Under the pieces are notes generated by a model, which saw nothing but the letters and a program-made list of their open reading frames with translations, was not told where the DNA came from and did not search any database. 64,000 nt of DNA from Armillaria gallica (lineage: Eukaryota; Basidiomycota; Agaricomycetes; Agaricales; Physalacriaceae), in the NCBI GenBank assembly GCA_037576215.1, contig JBANDB010000010.1, positions 806,001-870,000 on the forward strand, given 5' to 3'. Made by a program: the position numbers and the translations under genes. Position 1 is the first letter of the stretch; the number at the start of each line of letters is the position of its first letter. Positions 35,356 to 46,837 of the stretch are shown here, in pieces.

Positions 35356-36997
35356 TTAACGCTTCCAGCTAGCAGCCTTCTTCGTCATATATACACAGCT
35401 GAAGTTTTTCACGTGCTGCCTGAACCACAATAAGTACTCCGCGTCAATCAAAGGGCACCCATCGACTATGAGGGTGTGAATCTGGGCGAACGCGGTATCT
35501 CCATCCGTCGCGCCTTCGCTGGGCGATCTGCGTGCTTTCACGATACGTGATAGAGGCCCGGCGCGCACGTCAGGGCACTGTGACAAGTCGACATATTGAA
35601 GAGACGGACATGCCGTCTCTAGAACATCGAGAACAGGGTCCGCGATTTTGTCAAGGTACTGGAACACAAGTGTCTCAAGGCCTGCAGATGATTTCAGGAG
35701 TGCTATCAACGGTGCGGGCGTGAGGACGCATGAGACGATGTGAAGGCGGGTGATGTGGCTGCAGAGCGTCGTCAGTACGGGGTCAATTGACCGGCTTGAT
35801 GATTTCAAAGTCAGATCCTGTAAGGAAGGAGCGACGAAATGATCAAAAATATTCAATGCGGCCGGACGGCAGTGGATGCAGAGCTTGTTAAGGCGTTCCA
35901 GACGAACTGGGGGCATATCATCTTCGACCCTGTCGCGGAAGGATGTATCGAGCTCCATTGTCTCCAAATTCGGATTTTGGGCAAGAAATGATATAAGAGC
36001 GTCGCCCTCGTGAAAGAATGGAGTCGCCCGAATGGCTAGGATGGAAAGCTGGGTTGGCGGTGACGTTATATGTCCGGTGCCAAAATTTACATCCTCAAGC
36101 ACAAGGCGCTTCAAGTTCGACTTCGGGCGGAAGAGCGAGTCTGGGGGCTGACGTTGATCACAAATTTCCACGTCCTCCCACTGCTGAACCACATGGCCCA
36201 AACCCCAAATTTCCAGCTGCGACGCTAGGTCGAAGCCCTCAAGTTTGCATACTCTCAGACAGTCCCATTGCATGCCATCCCGTAGGTTCTCCATTTTCCA
36301 CCCTGGCACACTCTGCAGCGGCCTGAGAAGACGAAGCTCTCGTATCCTACCCTTGGAGCGTTCAAGCCATACTTTTGTCTTGCGAATCGGATTTCGGTGC
36401 GTCAGCACAAGGGTGCGCCATAGGGCGGGGGCACTGCGTGCCACATCGCGCCAGGATATACACACCGCCGAGATGGTGAGGACAAGAGTCGCGTCGTAGG
36501 ATACGACGAGGTCGAAAATGTCGACCATGAGCTCGATGGGTATCTTGCCGAGGTGATACGCGACGCGTCGCCTGCGTTCTAGAACGACTTCCTTCAGAGA
36601 AGCGACTTGGGCGCGCCGTTTCGTGTCTTCTGGCTTGATACGTGCAAGAGCCATGTCTGCCATGCTGATGGACTGGTCGAGCTTGCGCATGTCGTGGAAT
36701 ATGTGGGCAGCGCGTAAATAACCCTGCCACCGTGTAGGTGCGAGGTCGATGACCTTTTTAGCGTCGCGAAGAGCAGCAATAGGATTGCTGAGCTTGTCAT
36801 ATGCGGCAGCTCTGGAGTCAAAAATGAGAAATTGCTGGTCGCCGCCGTTGTCGATGGCCTGGAAGGAGGTTTGAACGCGTCGTTTGTGTCTGGAGCTGGA
36901 CACATACCTCCGTGAATGATTGTACAGCGTCTTGGTATTTCGACTTTTTGAAGTGTGCGACGCCGCTTTCGAAATAGGTTTGCCAGCTAGTGGTCAT
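35356..36997 (-). CDS. TPR/F-box protein with LRR-like C terminus
   Basis: A probable SCF ubiquitin-ligase receptor similar in layout to fungal Pof3/Dia2-type proteins. Exon 1 (from the ATG at 36997) encodes SWQTYFESGVAHFKKSKYQ, a TPR helix, then a 49-base intron. The next exon continues the TPR array (SRAAAYDKLSNPIAALRDAKKVI and RWQGYLRAAHIFHDM). The F-box starts at LGKIPIELMVDIFDLV and continues VCISWRDVARSAPALWRTL. LRR-like segments follow (LKRLVLEDVNF, LQYVDLSQCPDV, HTLIVDGCPL). The end is ASWKR with TAA at 35358-35356. A role in replication-linked ubiquitination, as for Dia2, is possible but not shown here. Confidence 0.85.
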
Positions 36998-37345
36998 GGT
37001 GCAAACTCAGTGCAAACGAGGAAGATGGTGGTTGCAGTTAAAGGAGCAGCACGTGTTCAGTTCACAACCTAAATATTCTAGACCATTCATTTCAGTATTT
37101 CTTCACATATTCATCCTTAAATAAAATAATGCCCACAGCGCGCTTCAGCTTTCAATATTAAGTATAGCTATCGAACCTTCGCCAACGTTCTATCGAGCTG
37201 CCATGGGTGATCACTACCATTTTTGGATACAGCGCTTCTGCAAAAGCAGTGGCGGCGCCTACAGCCTTTCTTTGCTGTGCTCTTTTCCATCCACTACCAT
37301 CCATTCCTATCTCTGCTATTACCATCGTACTTACCGACGATAGCC
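36998..37345. other. Divergent promoter region
   Basis: 348 bases between the TPR/F-box ATG (-) and the CDC37 ATG (+). AT-rich near 37110-37130. No gene is seen. Confidence 0.5.
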
Positions 37346-39045
37346 ATGCCTCTCAATTACTCCAAGTGGGATCAGCTCGAGGTGGGACATCACGCTGTGA
37401 ATTCCATTAAAGATACTCATCCGTCTTTTTCCCAGCTTTCTGATGATTCTGATATCGAGGGACACCCCAATGTAGATAAGAAGTCCCTGATACGGTGCGT
37501 TTTATGGGTCGGCGCGTCGTTTGTCATCTGAATGGCCCAATGTTAGTTGGAAACAACGGGACATCCACGAGAAACGAGAGAAAAGAAGACACCAGATCGC
37601 CTTCCTGCAAAGCCAAATTGCCATGAACAAAGTCCTTCTTCCTCGCATCGAAGAAATTCATGCCAAACTCATTTCGTCATCGACATCGTCCCCCTCTGCG
37701 TACTTCAATGCATTGGTGGAAAAGCTTGAAAAGGATCCGTCCAATGAAGGCCCCCCGGGAGCCGATACCTCGAACAGTGAGATGACCTACGATGGCATGA
37801 TCTTGTCCTTGTTGAATCAAGTCGCGAATGAGGCCAAGAATGCCTTGAAAGACTCGAGTATTGTGGAGAGTGAGAAAGAGGAGAAACTGGTCAAGGGGCT
37901 CTCTGATGGCGTCTTTCGTCATATCAACGGGTTGAATGAAACCATCCAGAAGGAGGAGAAGGAACTCGAGGAAGAGGAAAAAGAACAGAAGAAACACATC
38001 ACCATGGATGACCTCCATGACGGCTTTGACACTCATGTGCGATATTTCACCTGTTTGCCTTGAGACGGGTGAAGCTGATGACCTCTACAGTACGTTCCCC
38101 CAAAGCCCGTTCCGACATCCGTTCCCACTACAAAGATCGGGAATCCAAAGAAGACAGCAACAACGACAGAATTTGAAACCCTGAACCCTCAGGCATCAAG
38201 TTCTGTCCCGACTCCACCTGCTGACGATCCTGAGGATCCCGAAGAGGAGGGAGAATCCGTGCCGGACATGACACTTTCCCTCGAGGAATTTTCCAAGCTG
38301 CCTCTTTTCGCTTATGAGCGCTCCTTCAGGTTCATCCAGGACCATCCAGACGTTATTGTGGAAGGTGCCTCTGACGCGCTCCTCGTTGCCGCTTTCAGGG
38401 CCCAGAATGGCGCTAACCCGAAATACGCCAAGCAATGCGTGCACCAGAGTCTTCTTCTGCAATATTGCGAGAAGCTGGGAAAGGATGGAGTTCGCGTATT
38501 CTTCAAGAAGTGTGTTAATATCTCTTAGCACCGTACGTTGATACTGATCTCATTTCAGAATGATTTCCGGAGACAAACGTGCTGAGAAGGTTTTCGTTGA
38601 GGATGTCGAGAAGACCTATGCCCTTCTCAAGCATAGGGTCAAAATCAGCAACGAAGAGGAGGCCGCTGTTGGTGGGCGGGAACAAATACAGCTTGTTCCC
38701 GAGAGTGGCGACCAGTCGATCTCGTTCAACGTTCCCGACGGTCCTCCTCCTGAGGAGCTCGTGTACGAGGGACCTGATGCCGAGTCAATTGACATTGAAG
38801 AGGTTCGGAAGGCCCTGCAGCTTCGATGGGATGTGTTCCAGTCGTTCCCGAAGAAATTGCAAGATGCGCTGAAGGAGAACTCTCTGAATCGTGTAAACAA
38901 GGTCCTCGGAGATATGGAGATTCCTGAAGCAGAAGCCGTCGTCCAGCAGTTGGATATTGCGGGTATCTTAAACTTCGCAGACGGGGGAAGTATCCGGGAC
39001 GAGACTGGGAAAAGCGGTCCCACTACTGCTGATTTGGCTGATTAA
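37346..39045 (+). CDS. CDC37: Hsp90 co-chaperone Cdc37
   Basis: Cdc37 loads protein kinases onto Hsp90. Exons 37346-37494, 37547-38036, 38091-38509 and 38559-39045 join in frame for 514 residues. The family-defining N terminus is MPLNYSKWDQLE, followed by IRWKQRDIHEKREKRRHQI (kinase-binding helix) and a long coiled coil (KEEKELEEEEKEQKKHI). The Hsp90-binding domain includes LSLEEFSKLPLFAYERSFRFI and LLLQYCEKLGKDGVRVFFKKM. The C-terminal block has LRWDVFQSFPKKLQDALKE. The casein-kinase-2 site serine common to the family may be in the first 20 residues (HHAVNSIK). The gene is divergent from the TPR/F-box gene. Confidence 0.96.
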
Positions 39046-39577
39046 TTCTGGGGGGGAAAGGGGAAGTATATCTGCTTATATGTATTCTACCATTGTCCGT
39101 TGTGCTCTGCCTGCGTATATCTCAATGCTATCTTTACAAAGTACAAAGTCCTTCAAGGAACCCGTGACTTCGCGACCACGTCCAAATCGGTCGAATATCG
39201 GGCCCAAAATGGTAATGCGAGCCACGGGAACAAACATATGCAAAGAATATAAAGCGTCGACGACGACTCTTCCGCAACTTGCTCTTTTACGACCACCTGC
39301 TCTGTCTCTCACTTCATCTCCACTGCTCACCTCACTGTTCTTCGTTTTTATTGTCCATTGCACAACTGTATCTATCTGTGAAGGATTTCCCACCTGTACC
39401 AAGCATCCTGTATCCTTATAGCATGTAAGCGCCACAGTTCTCATGTTTTCGTAGACCCCTGTATCCGCGTCTGTTGTCTTCATTGAAATCATAATTCTCC
39501 TTGACTAGCGCTTAAGACTCGTTAAATTTGTATCGCTTCGCAAGAATTCGTTGCCTGAGTCTACAACATTCCTAAAC
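39046..39577. other. Intergenic region, no gene seen
   Basis: About 530 bases between CDC37 and the RRM protein on the same strand. AATATAAAG occurs at 39247-39255 but is some 320 bases from the next ATG. No gene is seen. Confidence 0.5.
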
Positions 39578-40868
39578 ATGGCCGAGGACGACTTTGACAT
39601 TTACGGAGAGGAACAACGGGGTGTCGAGAATGTGGTACGTCGTCACTGAGTTCCGAATATGCACTGAACGCGAACTGGCTTCTTGAAGAACCAAGACGAA
39701 AAGCTGTTGATGTCCTCGCCCGATCCGAAGACGGGTGAAAAACGACAGAGGGAGGACGACTCACTCGAAGAACATCAGAGTCAACCTCCTGCATCGCGGC
39801 CCAACGTCCAGAACGGTAGCGGCGCGACTGGAGGTGGGGGGAATGGCATGAACGACGCGCTGTATCTTAGCGACTTGCAATGGGTGCGCCTGTGTATTCG
39901 CGTTACGTCCACAGCATACTGAAGCCTTGTACAGTGGACTACCGACGAAGACCTTCGGCAAATTGCATTGAATGTCGGAGTCTCTCTGGATCACAAGGAT
40001 ATCACCTTTTCTGAACATAAAGTTAATGGGAAGAGTAAAGGGTGCGCTACGTGTTCTTTTTGTCCATTTTGTCGAATTTTGAGCGCATACATTCACTAGA
40101 CTTGCTTATGTGGAATGCGGAAACTTTGACAGCGCCGCTGTTATAAAGAACTGGTTTGACAACAAGTGCGTGTATGTTTCCTGTCCACACTAGGCCCATG
40201 TAACTGACTACCAAGTCAGTGACTTCCAAAACCGTCGGGTAACCGCCACCTTAGGATCGTCGAGTAACGGCAATCCCTATCGTACACTCCCCAAAGGTAC
40301 GCCACACGGTTATCCTTGGCGCTTAAAATTGACTGGCCTGCAGAGCCTCCTCCGCGTGACAACCGCATTCCGCAACAGCAACAACAGCAGACTGCTGGGG
40401 GCGTTGGTGTTGGCGCCGGCCGTGGTGGCAACGCGAACTTCCGCGGGGGCATGATGAACGGCGGTGCCATGCGTGGCGGCATGACGGGCGGAATGATGCG
40501 CGGTGGAATGCCCAACATGGGCATGGCGAACATGGGCATGACGAACATGAACATGGGCATGGGAGGTGGCTACATGGGTGGTGGATTTGGCGGTCGCGGA
40601 GGCAACATGATGCCTCGCGGTGGAGGCATGATGCGAGGCATGATGGGCGGTATGGGTACGAGTTTCTAGCTTTCCCTTAGATTATGTATTGCTCGTTGTC
40701 GTGCTTACTGTCCTGCTTTGTGCTTTTGTTTTTGTTGTATCAGGTATGGGAATGATGAATAACCACCAACGTGGGGGAGGCCCTGGCGCCGTCGGTCACA
40801 TCAATCCAGCGTTCATGCAAGGCAACATTCCGGATGGGCCGAGGAAAAGGGCAAGACTGGACGGATAG
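39578..40868 (+). CDS. CFIm68/CPSF6-like RRM protein
   Basis: A likely cleavage-factor-I subunit in mRNA 3'-end processing. The ATG at 39578 begins [11 protein letters not shown]. After an acidic linker the RRM starts at [18 protein letters not shown], and RNP1-like residues follow in [14 protein letters not shown]. The double Trp (WWTTD) and the HINPAFM motif near the C terminus are typical of this family. Between them lies a poly-Gln stretch (40374-40392) and a Gly/Met/Arg-rich low-complexity tail (40420-40670 and 40745-40800). The end is RKRARLDG with TAG at 40866. Five or so short introns; the last one splits the GGM region. Confidence 0.85.
40500..40660 (+). repeat. Gly-Met-rich coding low-complexity repeat
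   Basis: Repeated GGNATG and ATGGGCATG units encode [16 protein letters not shown] and RGGMM-like strings in the RRM protein tail. This is degenerate tandem coding repetition. Confidence 0.7.
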
Positions 40869-41301
40869 CAAGGTGTCGCGTATTGTGGGTCGTGATGCAT
40901 CTACCGGGCTTTTTGTTTCTCACGTATTGGTGCTTTGACTGCTATTGTTCTTTACATTATCTGCTTGCTGTCCTCGTCATGCATAGGTACCTTATATTTA
41001 AACCAGTAATACATCGATTACTTTTCTCAAATATGCGGCTTTAGAGGATATATAAAAAATCCAAAATGGCACATGCCCTTTGATAGCTGAAGCTAACGAT
41101 AACGGAAATCAGGCACCCGCCGACCCAAACATGTCTGACTGCTAGTACTAGAAGTGGAGTTTCACGTCCTGAAAATATTCTTCAATTTGGCAAAACCTAA
41201 TCAGGTGACCGCGATAAGTGTCCTCATCATTTGACAATGAAAGGAAATTACAGATATACATTACTGATGCCAAGCGCCACAAGATGAAAAGAGCCTTCGG
41301 G
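40869..41301. other. Convergent intergenic region, no gene seen
   Basis: About 430 bases between the 3' ends of the RRM gene and the cyclin gene. AT-rich around 41030-41060. Nothing else is recognised. Confidence 0.5.
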
Positions 41302-42764
41302 CTATATCCCCTGTCCAACAATACCCGGAGGTCCAAATAAGAACCTAACAGTTCCTTCATTCTTCCCTAGCGCCTCTGATGCGTCGTCGATACCATTAGG
41401 GTCAAGGCTATAACGATATCGAGGGTGGTGCTCTGACTCCCTTAGGTGAATTTTCAACCGTAGCAGCTGATCAGCATTGTAGGGAAGCGGTTCTACGGCT
41501 TGGGCGGTAGAAGATAAGTGCTGATTCCGAGGTGACGGATGAGGTGATGGAGAGGAAGGAGTACGGGGAGAGGTGTTGGCAGAAGGGCTTTGGGCGGCTT
41601 GAATCAGAAGATCCAGCATTTCGTGGGCGATAACTGGGGAGGCATCAGTTGAGCAAGGAAGAGCAGTCACCGTAGAGCAAACTGACCATCCAAGTCTTCA
41701 ACGTGCGTCTGAAATCGGCGCTCCCAGTCTCCGTGCCGATGGAGTTGGTCTCGTAAGTCGTGCGCGCTTGATGAATCTGGTTCTTGGCGAGGAGATTCGG
41801 GCTGTTCCCAGGATAGTAAGAGGGAAGCGAGGTAGATGCTTGAGAGTGCTACTGTGACTGGTGTATATTGGATAGGAACAAGCGTTCTGTGGCTGTAGAA
41901 AACTTTAGATGGTAGGGTCAACAGGAAAACGAGTGGCAGAGCACCTGTCGACGGCTAAGCGCCAAGCCAGCTTTATTATCTGTTTTTTGGCTGTTCATGT
42001 ATGATCAATATGCATGCGAACAGTCAGAAAGTCGACTACAACCTCCGAGAGCCCTTCCTATCTTGATGACATAGGGAAATGGCATTCTGGATGTGAAGTT
42101 GAAGCAGATGGTTTCTAGCATAAGCCGTTCGATTGCGAGCAGTCGTTGTCGGTCATGCTCCACGATCTTAGTCGTGATTGAGAAGAAGTGACGTGAGATG
42201 GGGTAAAGGCTCACCGCTGGGTCCATTGTGTCGAGGTCCACCTCTCCAGCAGGGTTCTTCGATTTGGCGACCAGGTCGGGGAAGCGAAGAGCGTAGGACA
42301 CAGCTAGCAATTCCCGAGGTTTCTTCAAGGTGTCATGCATCTTAGTGGAGACGTATAGTGCGGCCAAGCAGACATCCTACGAGAAAGAGATGAGCGGCAT
42401 GTCATTTAGTGTTTTCAGTGGAAATCTCTTGCATGATAATTGAAGTCTTTCCGAGGAAAGAAGAGGTGAAATCGATGGTAAAGATTCTGCGCGGTCGCGA
42501 CTGTTCTCCTAGGGCTAGAGACGAATATATATGTAAGTGACACCGACACTGACGGTTCTTGAGAACATACAAGCCCATCCGTGCGCCCAAGGCTTCGAGA
42601 AACCCACAAGCAGTTTGTCTTACTTTGTCTTCTTGGGTGACACTGAGCTTGCCTTTTTGCTTTTCTGAAAGGATTTGGATTTCATCAGAGGTGAAATAAG
42701 GACGATAATATTTGGAGCGCGAGGCGGGAAACTGAGAGGGAGATTGGGCACGAGAATGGTCCAT
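41302..42764 (-). CDS. CTK2: Cyclin of the CTD-kinase type (Ctk2/cyclin K-like)
   Basis: A regulatory subunit for a kinase of the RNA polymerase II C-terminal domain. The ATG at 42764 (MDHSRAQSPS) leads to the cyclin box: YYRPYFTSDEIQ, ARMGFPRRTVATAQNLYHRF and DVCLAALYVSTKMHDTLKKPRELL. RQRLLAIERLMLETICFNF and MPFPYVIKIGRALG follow. The second cyclin fold includes VPIQYTPVTVALSSIYLASLL. A Ser/Pro-rich low-complexity segment (SPRTPSSPSPHPSP) precedes the end GIVGQGI, with TAG at 41304-41302. Several introns splice in frame. The Ctk2 assignment rests on the KKPRELL and LETICFNF blocks; cyclin K or L subtypes are less likely. Confidence 0.85.
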
Positions 42765-44309
42765 TGTTGAAAGGGAAATGCAATTTGTCTACATAGTCTA
42801 GTATTTGATCGAGGCGCGGAGGGTGGGGGGATGCGCGGAAATTGAAAATAGTGATGGCCGGAATCCGGCATTCTGGATGCGTGTATTCAAACTTGGAATC
42901 TACTCTCACCAATCAACTGCTACTCCAAGCTCAAGCTCGCAGAGTGTCGATTCCGTCGAAGATTTCTGTCTGCATTAGAGAAAATGTTTTCTTCTCGCCT
43001 TTTTGATGATATGTGTCCCGTCATGCGAGGAGGGAAAGGCTCACGAGCACATTAATTTCGATGGCCGCGCACCCTTCATATATCGGTTGCGAGTCGGCTT
43101 CAGCTGGTTGTAGATGCACCATGTAAGGCAGGCTTTGAAACTATAGGCACTTTTCTCCTTGCACTATTCACTGAATCCGAGGGAAAATATGTACAGCATC
43201 CTTGCATCTCCGCTTTCGTTTGCGTTGGCACTCAAGTGGCCGGTATTGTCAATCTTCTGTACCGGAATGAGCCTCGGAAGGTACATATGATAAATCATTG
43301 TGAAATGAGGGAGAATTAGGTGCTTTAAAGTATTCAGATAAAGAGAGGTTGTCTATTTGGGACGCGGTCATGATGGTGTGCCCGCCATGCCGTTTTGGCC
43401 ATCACATAAGTTTTCAAGTAGCGCTCGCTCCCCCCATCTATAATTCCAGACTCTACATCCCTTTTCATACGGATCGTTGAGTCTGGTCTATGAGGCTGCA
43501 ATTTGTCATCTCGTCTCATCATTACACGGCACGGTACCATCAGGACAAGGATACAGGTTACTGCACTATGAAACCCAATCCTCACCCCCGGGCCCCATCT
43601 AGTAGTCAACCCCCAAGCGGCCAAGCCCACGACCGAGACCGAACCATCCAGGCTGTGGTAGAAAACTTGAAGACCTATAGACGGGAAACCCGAAATCAAC
43701 GATTCCCCCCATGCTAACCCCGCCAGAATGGAATCGCGGCGCACATCATTTGGCTTTCTCTTCCCGACATCAATGTTATCCAAAACCTAATAGACCGTAA
43801 TATATATGGTCGCTCCGCAATGTTTTCTCGAGCGCCGACCATGAGTTCTTCATGCAAATGCTCGAACGTCCGGACGACGCAGGTTGTGTAAGTTGCTTCT
43901 CTCTCCTCGTCTGCAAGCATGACTCTACCTGTTCTAATTCCAGCAACGAGGACAAGGCAATATCTTGTTCCTTCGGAAGTATAGCAATAACAGTGAAGTC
44001 TGAAATGGAGACACAGCCTACAGATGTCCTACTTCACGTTGCCTGGAAATGTGTCGTAACAATGCCAAACGGGTAACGTGTTTTGAACCAGCCCATAGTG
44101 CAAAAAAATGACCATATATATGTAGCAGATATGATAGACCAATGGCAGACCTCTCCGGTGGTTATACTAGAATATACGTCATCTCGGAACCGTTCACTTG
44201 ACTCGTCTCTTGTCAGCTCGGACCCGCGACGGGTGTAAATGTGCCTATATAGTCACAGAATCAGAATTAGAAACATTGTCGAGGGCCCAACTCTTGTAGT
44301 TGAACTCCC
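42765..44309. other. 1.5 kb divergent intergenic region, no secure gene
   Basis: This lies between the cyclin gene (leftward) and the E2/F-box gene (rightward). Frames at 43783-43334 (-) and 43852-44076 (+) have no recognisable family or splice-consistent continuation. I see no repeat or RNA gene. Confidence 0.45.
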
Positions 44310-46643
44310 ATGGCTTTCCAGAATCGACAACTCCTCGCTCGTCTCCAACATGACCTCACAGAGCTCTACGACACACCGTACCCTGGCGTGGCCTTCTTCA
44401 CTGATGATGCCAACATGCGCCAGCTGTGTCTCATCCTCACTCCTCCAAGCGGTCCCTGGAAGGATCTCTCCACTTTGACGTAGAGCTACCTGATGACTGG
44501 GTAAGTCTGTTTTCAACTCTGGCGGCCGTTTCTCAACGTCTTCGTTGCAGCCATCTTCTCCTCCGAGCATCATGACCAGCGTGAACGGCATTCAACACCC
44601 GAATCTTTACTCGTCATCCATTTGCTGCGATCTTCTTAAGAAAGATTCGTATGGAGGAGATGGTTATACTGGAGGGTTTGTGCCTCATAATCTCTCGCCC
44701 ACTCATTTAATCATGTCCCATAGCTATTCCCCAGCTTTGACGCTCCGTGGCCTTTTCCTCCAATTCTTGACATTCTTCTCCAGTAAAAAGGTAAGTTTAT
44801 ACAATACCCTACTCATAATCTATCTGAACAAGTCCCAAAGGTCGAACAAGACTACGGAGATGCCATCGAAATTGGCGACTTCATTGTCGCGAAGTACTAT
44901 CGGGAGAAGGACGTGGCTCGACGCGTCGCCAACTTTGCTTTGCCTGAGAATTGCCAGTATTGCGATAATTGCTATGAAGGGTATGAAGGCTTTCGTCCAG
45001 GCAATCTCGAATCGTCGAGTAAAATGGAACAGGAGTGGGCGGCTGACCCTTCCCCAGAGGTCATCATGGGTGTCTATGCCACTGAGGATCAAATGGTCAC
45101 ACACAAAACAAAAGGCGAAGGATATCCTGATCCCATGCGTATCCACTCGATGGAATATCTGAATCCCAAATGGGGCCAAACCCTCAAGGCGATTTCCAGT
45201 TGGACCTGCCGAAAATGCCCATACGGTTCAGCCGCCTTTCCCCACTACCTGCCGCCTGCACTGAGATCTATGACCCAAGATGTCGACGAGTCTTCGCCAT
45301 TGCTCGTTCATCCGGCCACATGTGTCCTCGAGAACATCCCTGACGATATTTTCTTCACGCTCGCTGCCTTCCTCCCCTCTGAAACAGTCCTAGTCTTTTC
45401 AGAAGCTTATCCTCGCTTCCGCACTATTATGGAAGCAGCACACGAGCTCCTTCGGCGTGAGCTACAGTGCTTTTTCTTGAGGACACCCCTCACCAGTTCC
45501 ATTCTGGGCATCGGTGTTGCTTGTGATCCCCGTCGGCGTACTTTAACATCTGATTTCGACTGGCTAAGCGAGGAAGCGTTCCAGAAATTTGGTGTCAGAA
45601 AGAGCATTCAGAAACGGGCGTTCCAGTATTTTCTTCCTCTGGCGTTTAGTCGTCCGCACTTCTTGCGGGCTCGGGAGAAGATTTGGAGTGCATTGCTGGT
45701 CATGTACAAGGAGATGCAGCAAGCAGACTGCGCATCACTTCAGCGGACGCAGGGAGTCTCATTATCTCGACAATCTGAAGGACTTAATGTGTCGCCATCT
45801 GAACTCCTTTCGGTCATCTACAGGATGATGAACAACATTGTCGTGGCGCTCATGAAGTCTTGTGACGACGTCCTGACTACTCATAACGGTGCTTCATCGA
45901 CAGCGACTCTCCTCCACGCATCCGAGAAGGCTGTCTATTCATACTGTCACCTCTTCCATCTCCTCTTATGTCTCTCCCGTTCAAATCCTAATATTCATCG
46001 GGACGCCTCAAAGAAAATTACAGATTTTATCGCTCAGCCAGGTGCTCGTATCAAGGCCCGCATTCCTGACCTCGGCGAGTTCATCGTGCTTGTGACACTT
46101 GTCCTTGTTTTCAAAAGAGGCGACGTTGCGTGGCACATCCTCAACGGTCCCTTCCTCGAGGAAGCCATTGTGCGCAATGTACGGTGGGTTCTCGTGGACC
46201 ATCCCGAGCTCGAGGTAATGGAAGAGGGCAGGAGCGATCATCGTCTGAACACAACGTTCAACTACTCCAAGACTAGTCTGCGACTGATGATGTTCCAGAT
46301 CACGTTCCTAACGATATTTGTCGAGACTTATTCTTCGGATCTGGGGCGTTTGGATGACAACTACGGGTTTGCGGAAAAGGAAATTCCAGAGAGGACGCTC
46401 AAAGCGATAAAGGACATATACAAGGTCGGAGACTGGCCTACATTTTTTGAGAAGGTTCAGTATGTGCGAGGGCAGTCGTTTGATCAGGAGAAGCTCTCTC
46501 AGTTATTGAGAGACGCGGTGAAGGCCAGTGCTGAGCGTGGGTATCACAAGCCTGCGAATGCACGGAACCAAAACAACGCGTCGAGTTCCAGGAACCAAGG
46601 GGATGGGAGGCGGACAACGAGGGGACGTAGTTACAGGAGATAA
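44310..46643 (+). CDS. E2-like (UBC) domain fused to an F-box, with one frame break
   Basis: The ATG at 44310 opens a UBC-like fold: AFQNRQLLARLQHDLTELYD, PYPGVAFFTDD and LCLILTPPSGPW. The next strand, LHFDVELPDDW, is out of frame by one base near 44461. Then come PPSIMTSVNGIQHPNLYSS, with an HPN triad, and SICCDLLKKD, with a Cys at the E2 catalytic position. Further introns lead to FYSPALTLRGLFLQFLTFFS and a long exon. That exon contains ENIPDDIFFTLAAFLPSETVL, an F-box start, and about 330 more residues without a known domain, ending in a basic RG tail (RRTTRGRSYRR). Joining ubiquitin conjugation and SCF recognition in one chain is notable. Identity of the parts is fair; activity is inferred. 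Confidence 0.72.
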
Positions 46644-46837
46644 GATGTTTGTTACAATGTAACGGCCTATTTCTGAACAAGTCCTTATGCTGTACGATAA
46701 CACAGGGTTTCCAACGGCATCTTTCGGCAATTTAATAGAGCACGTTCAGCACAGCCACATATTGATGTTCATTACCGGACACGCCAAGGAAGATCCACCT
46801 TTCTTCTGTTCCACCTCCTCCGAACACTCAGACAGCC

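Noticed and set aside
43334..43783. 149-codon minus-strand frame in the gap before the E2/F-box gene
   Set aside because: No family resemblance or splice context; probably chance.
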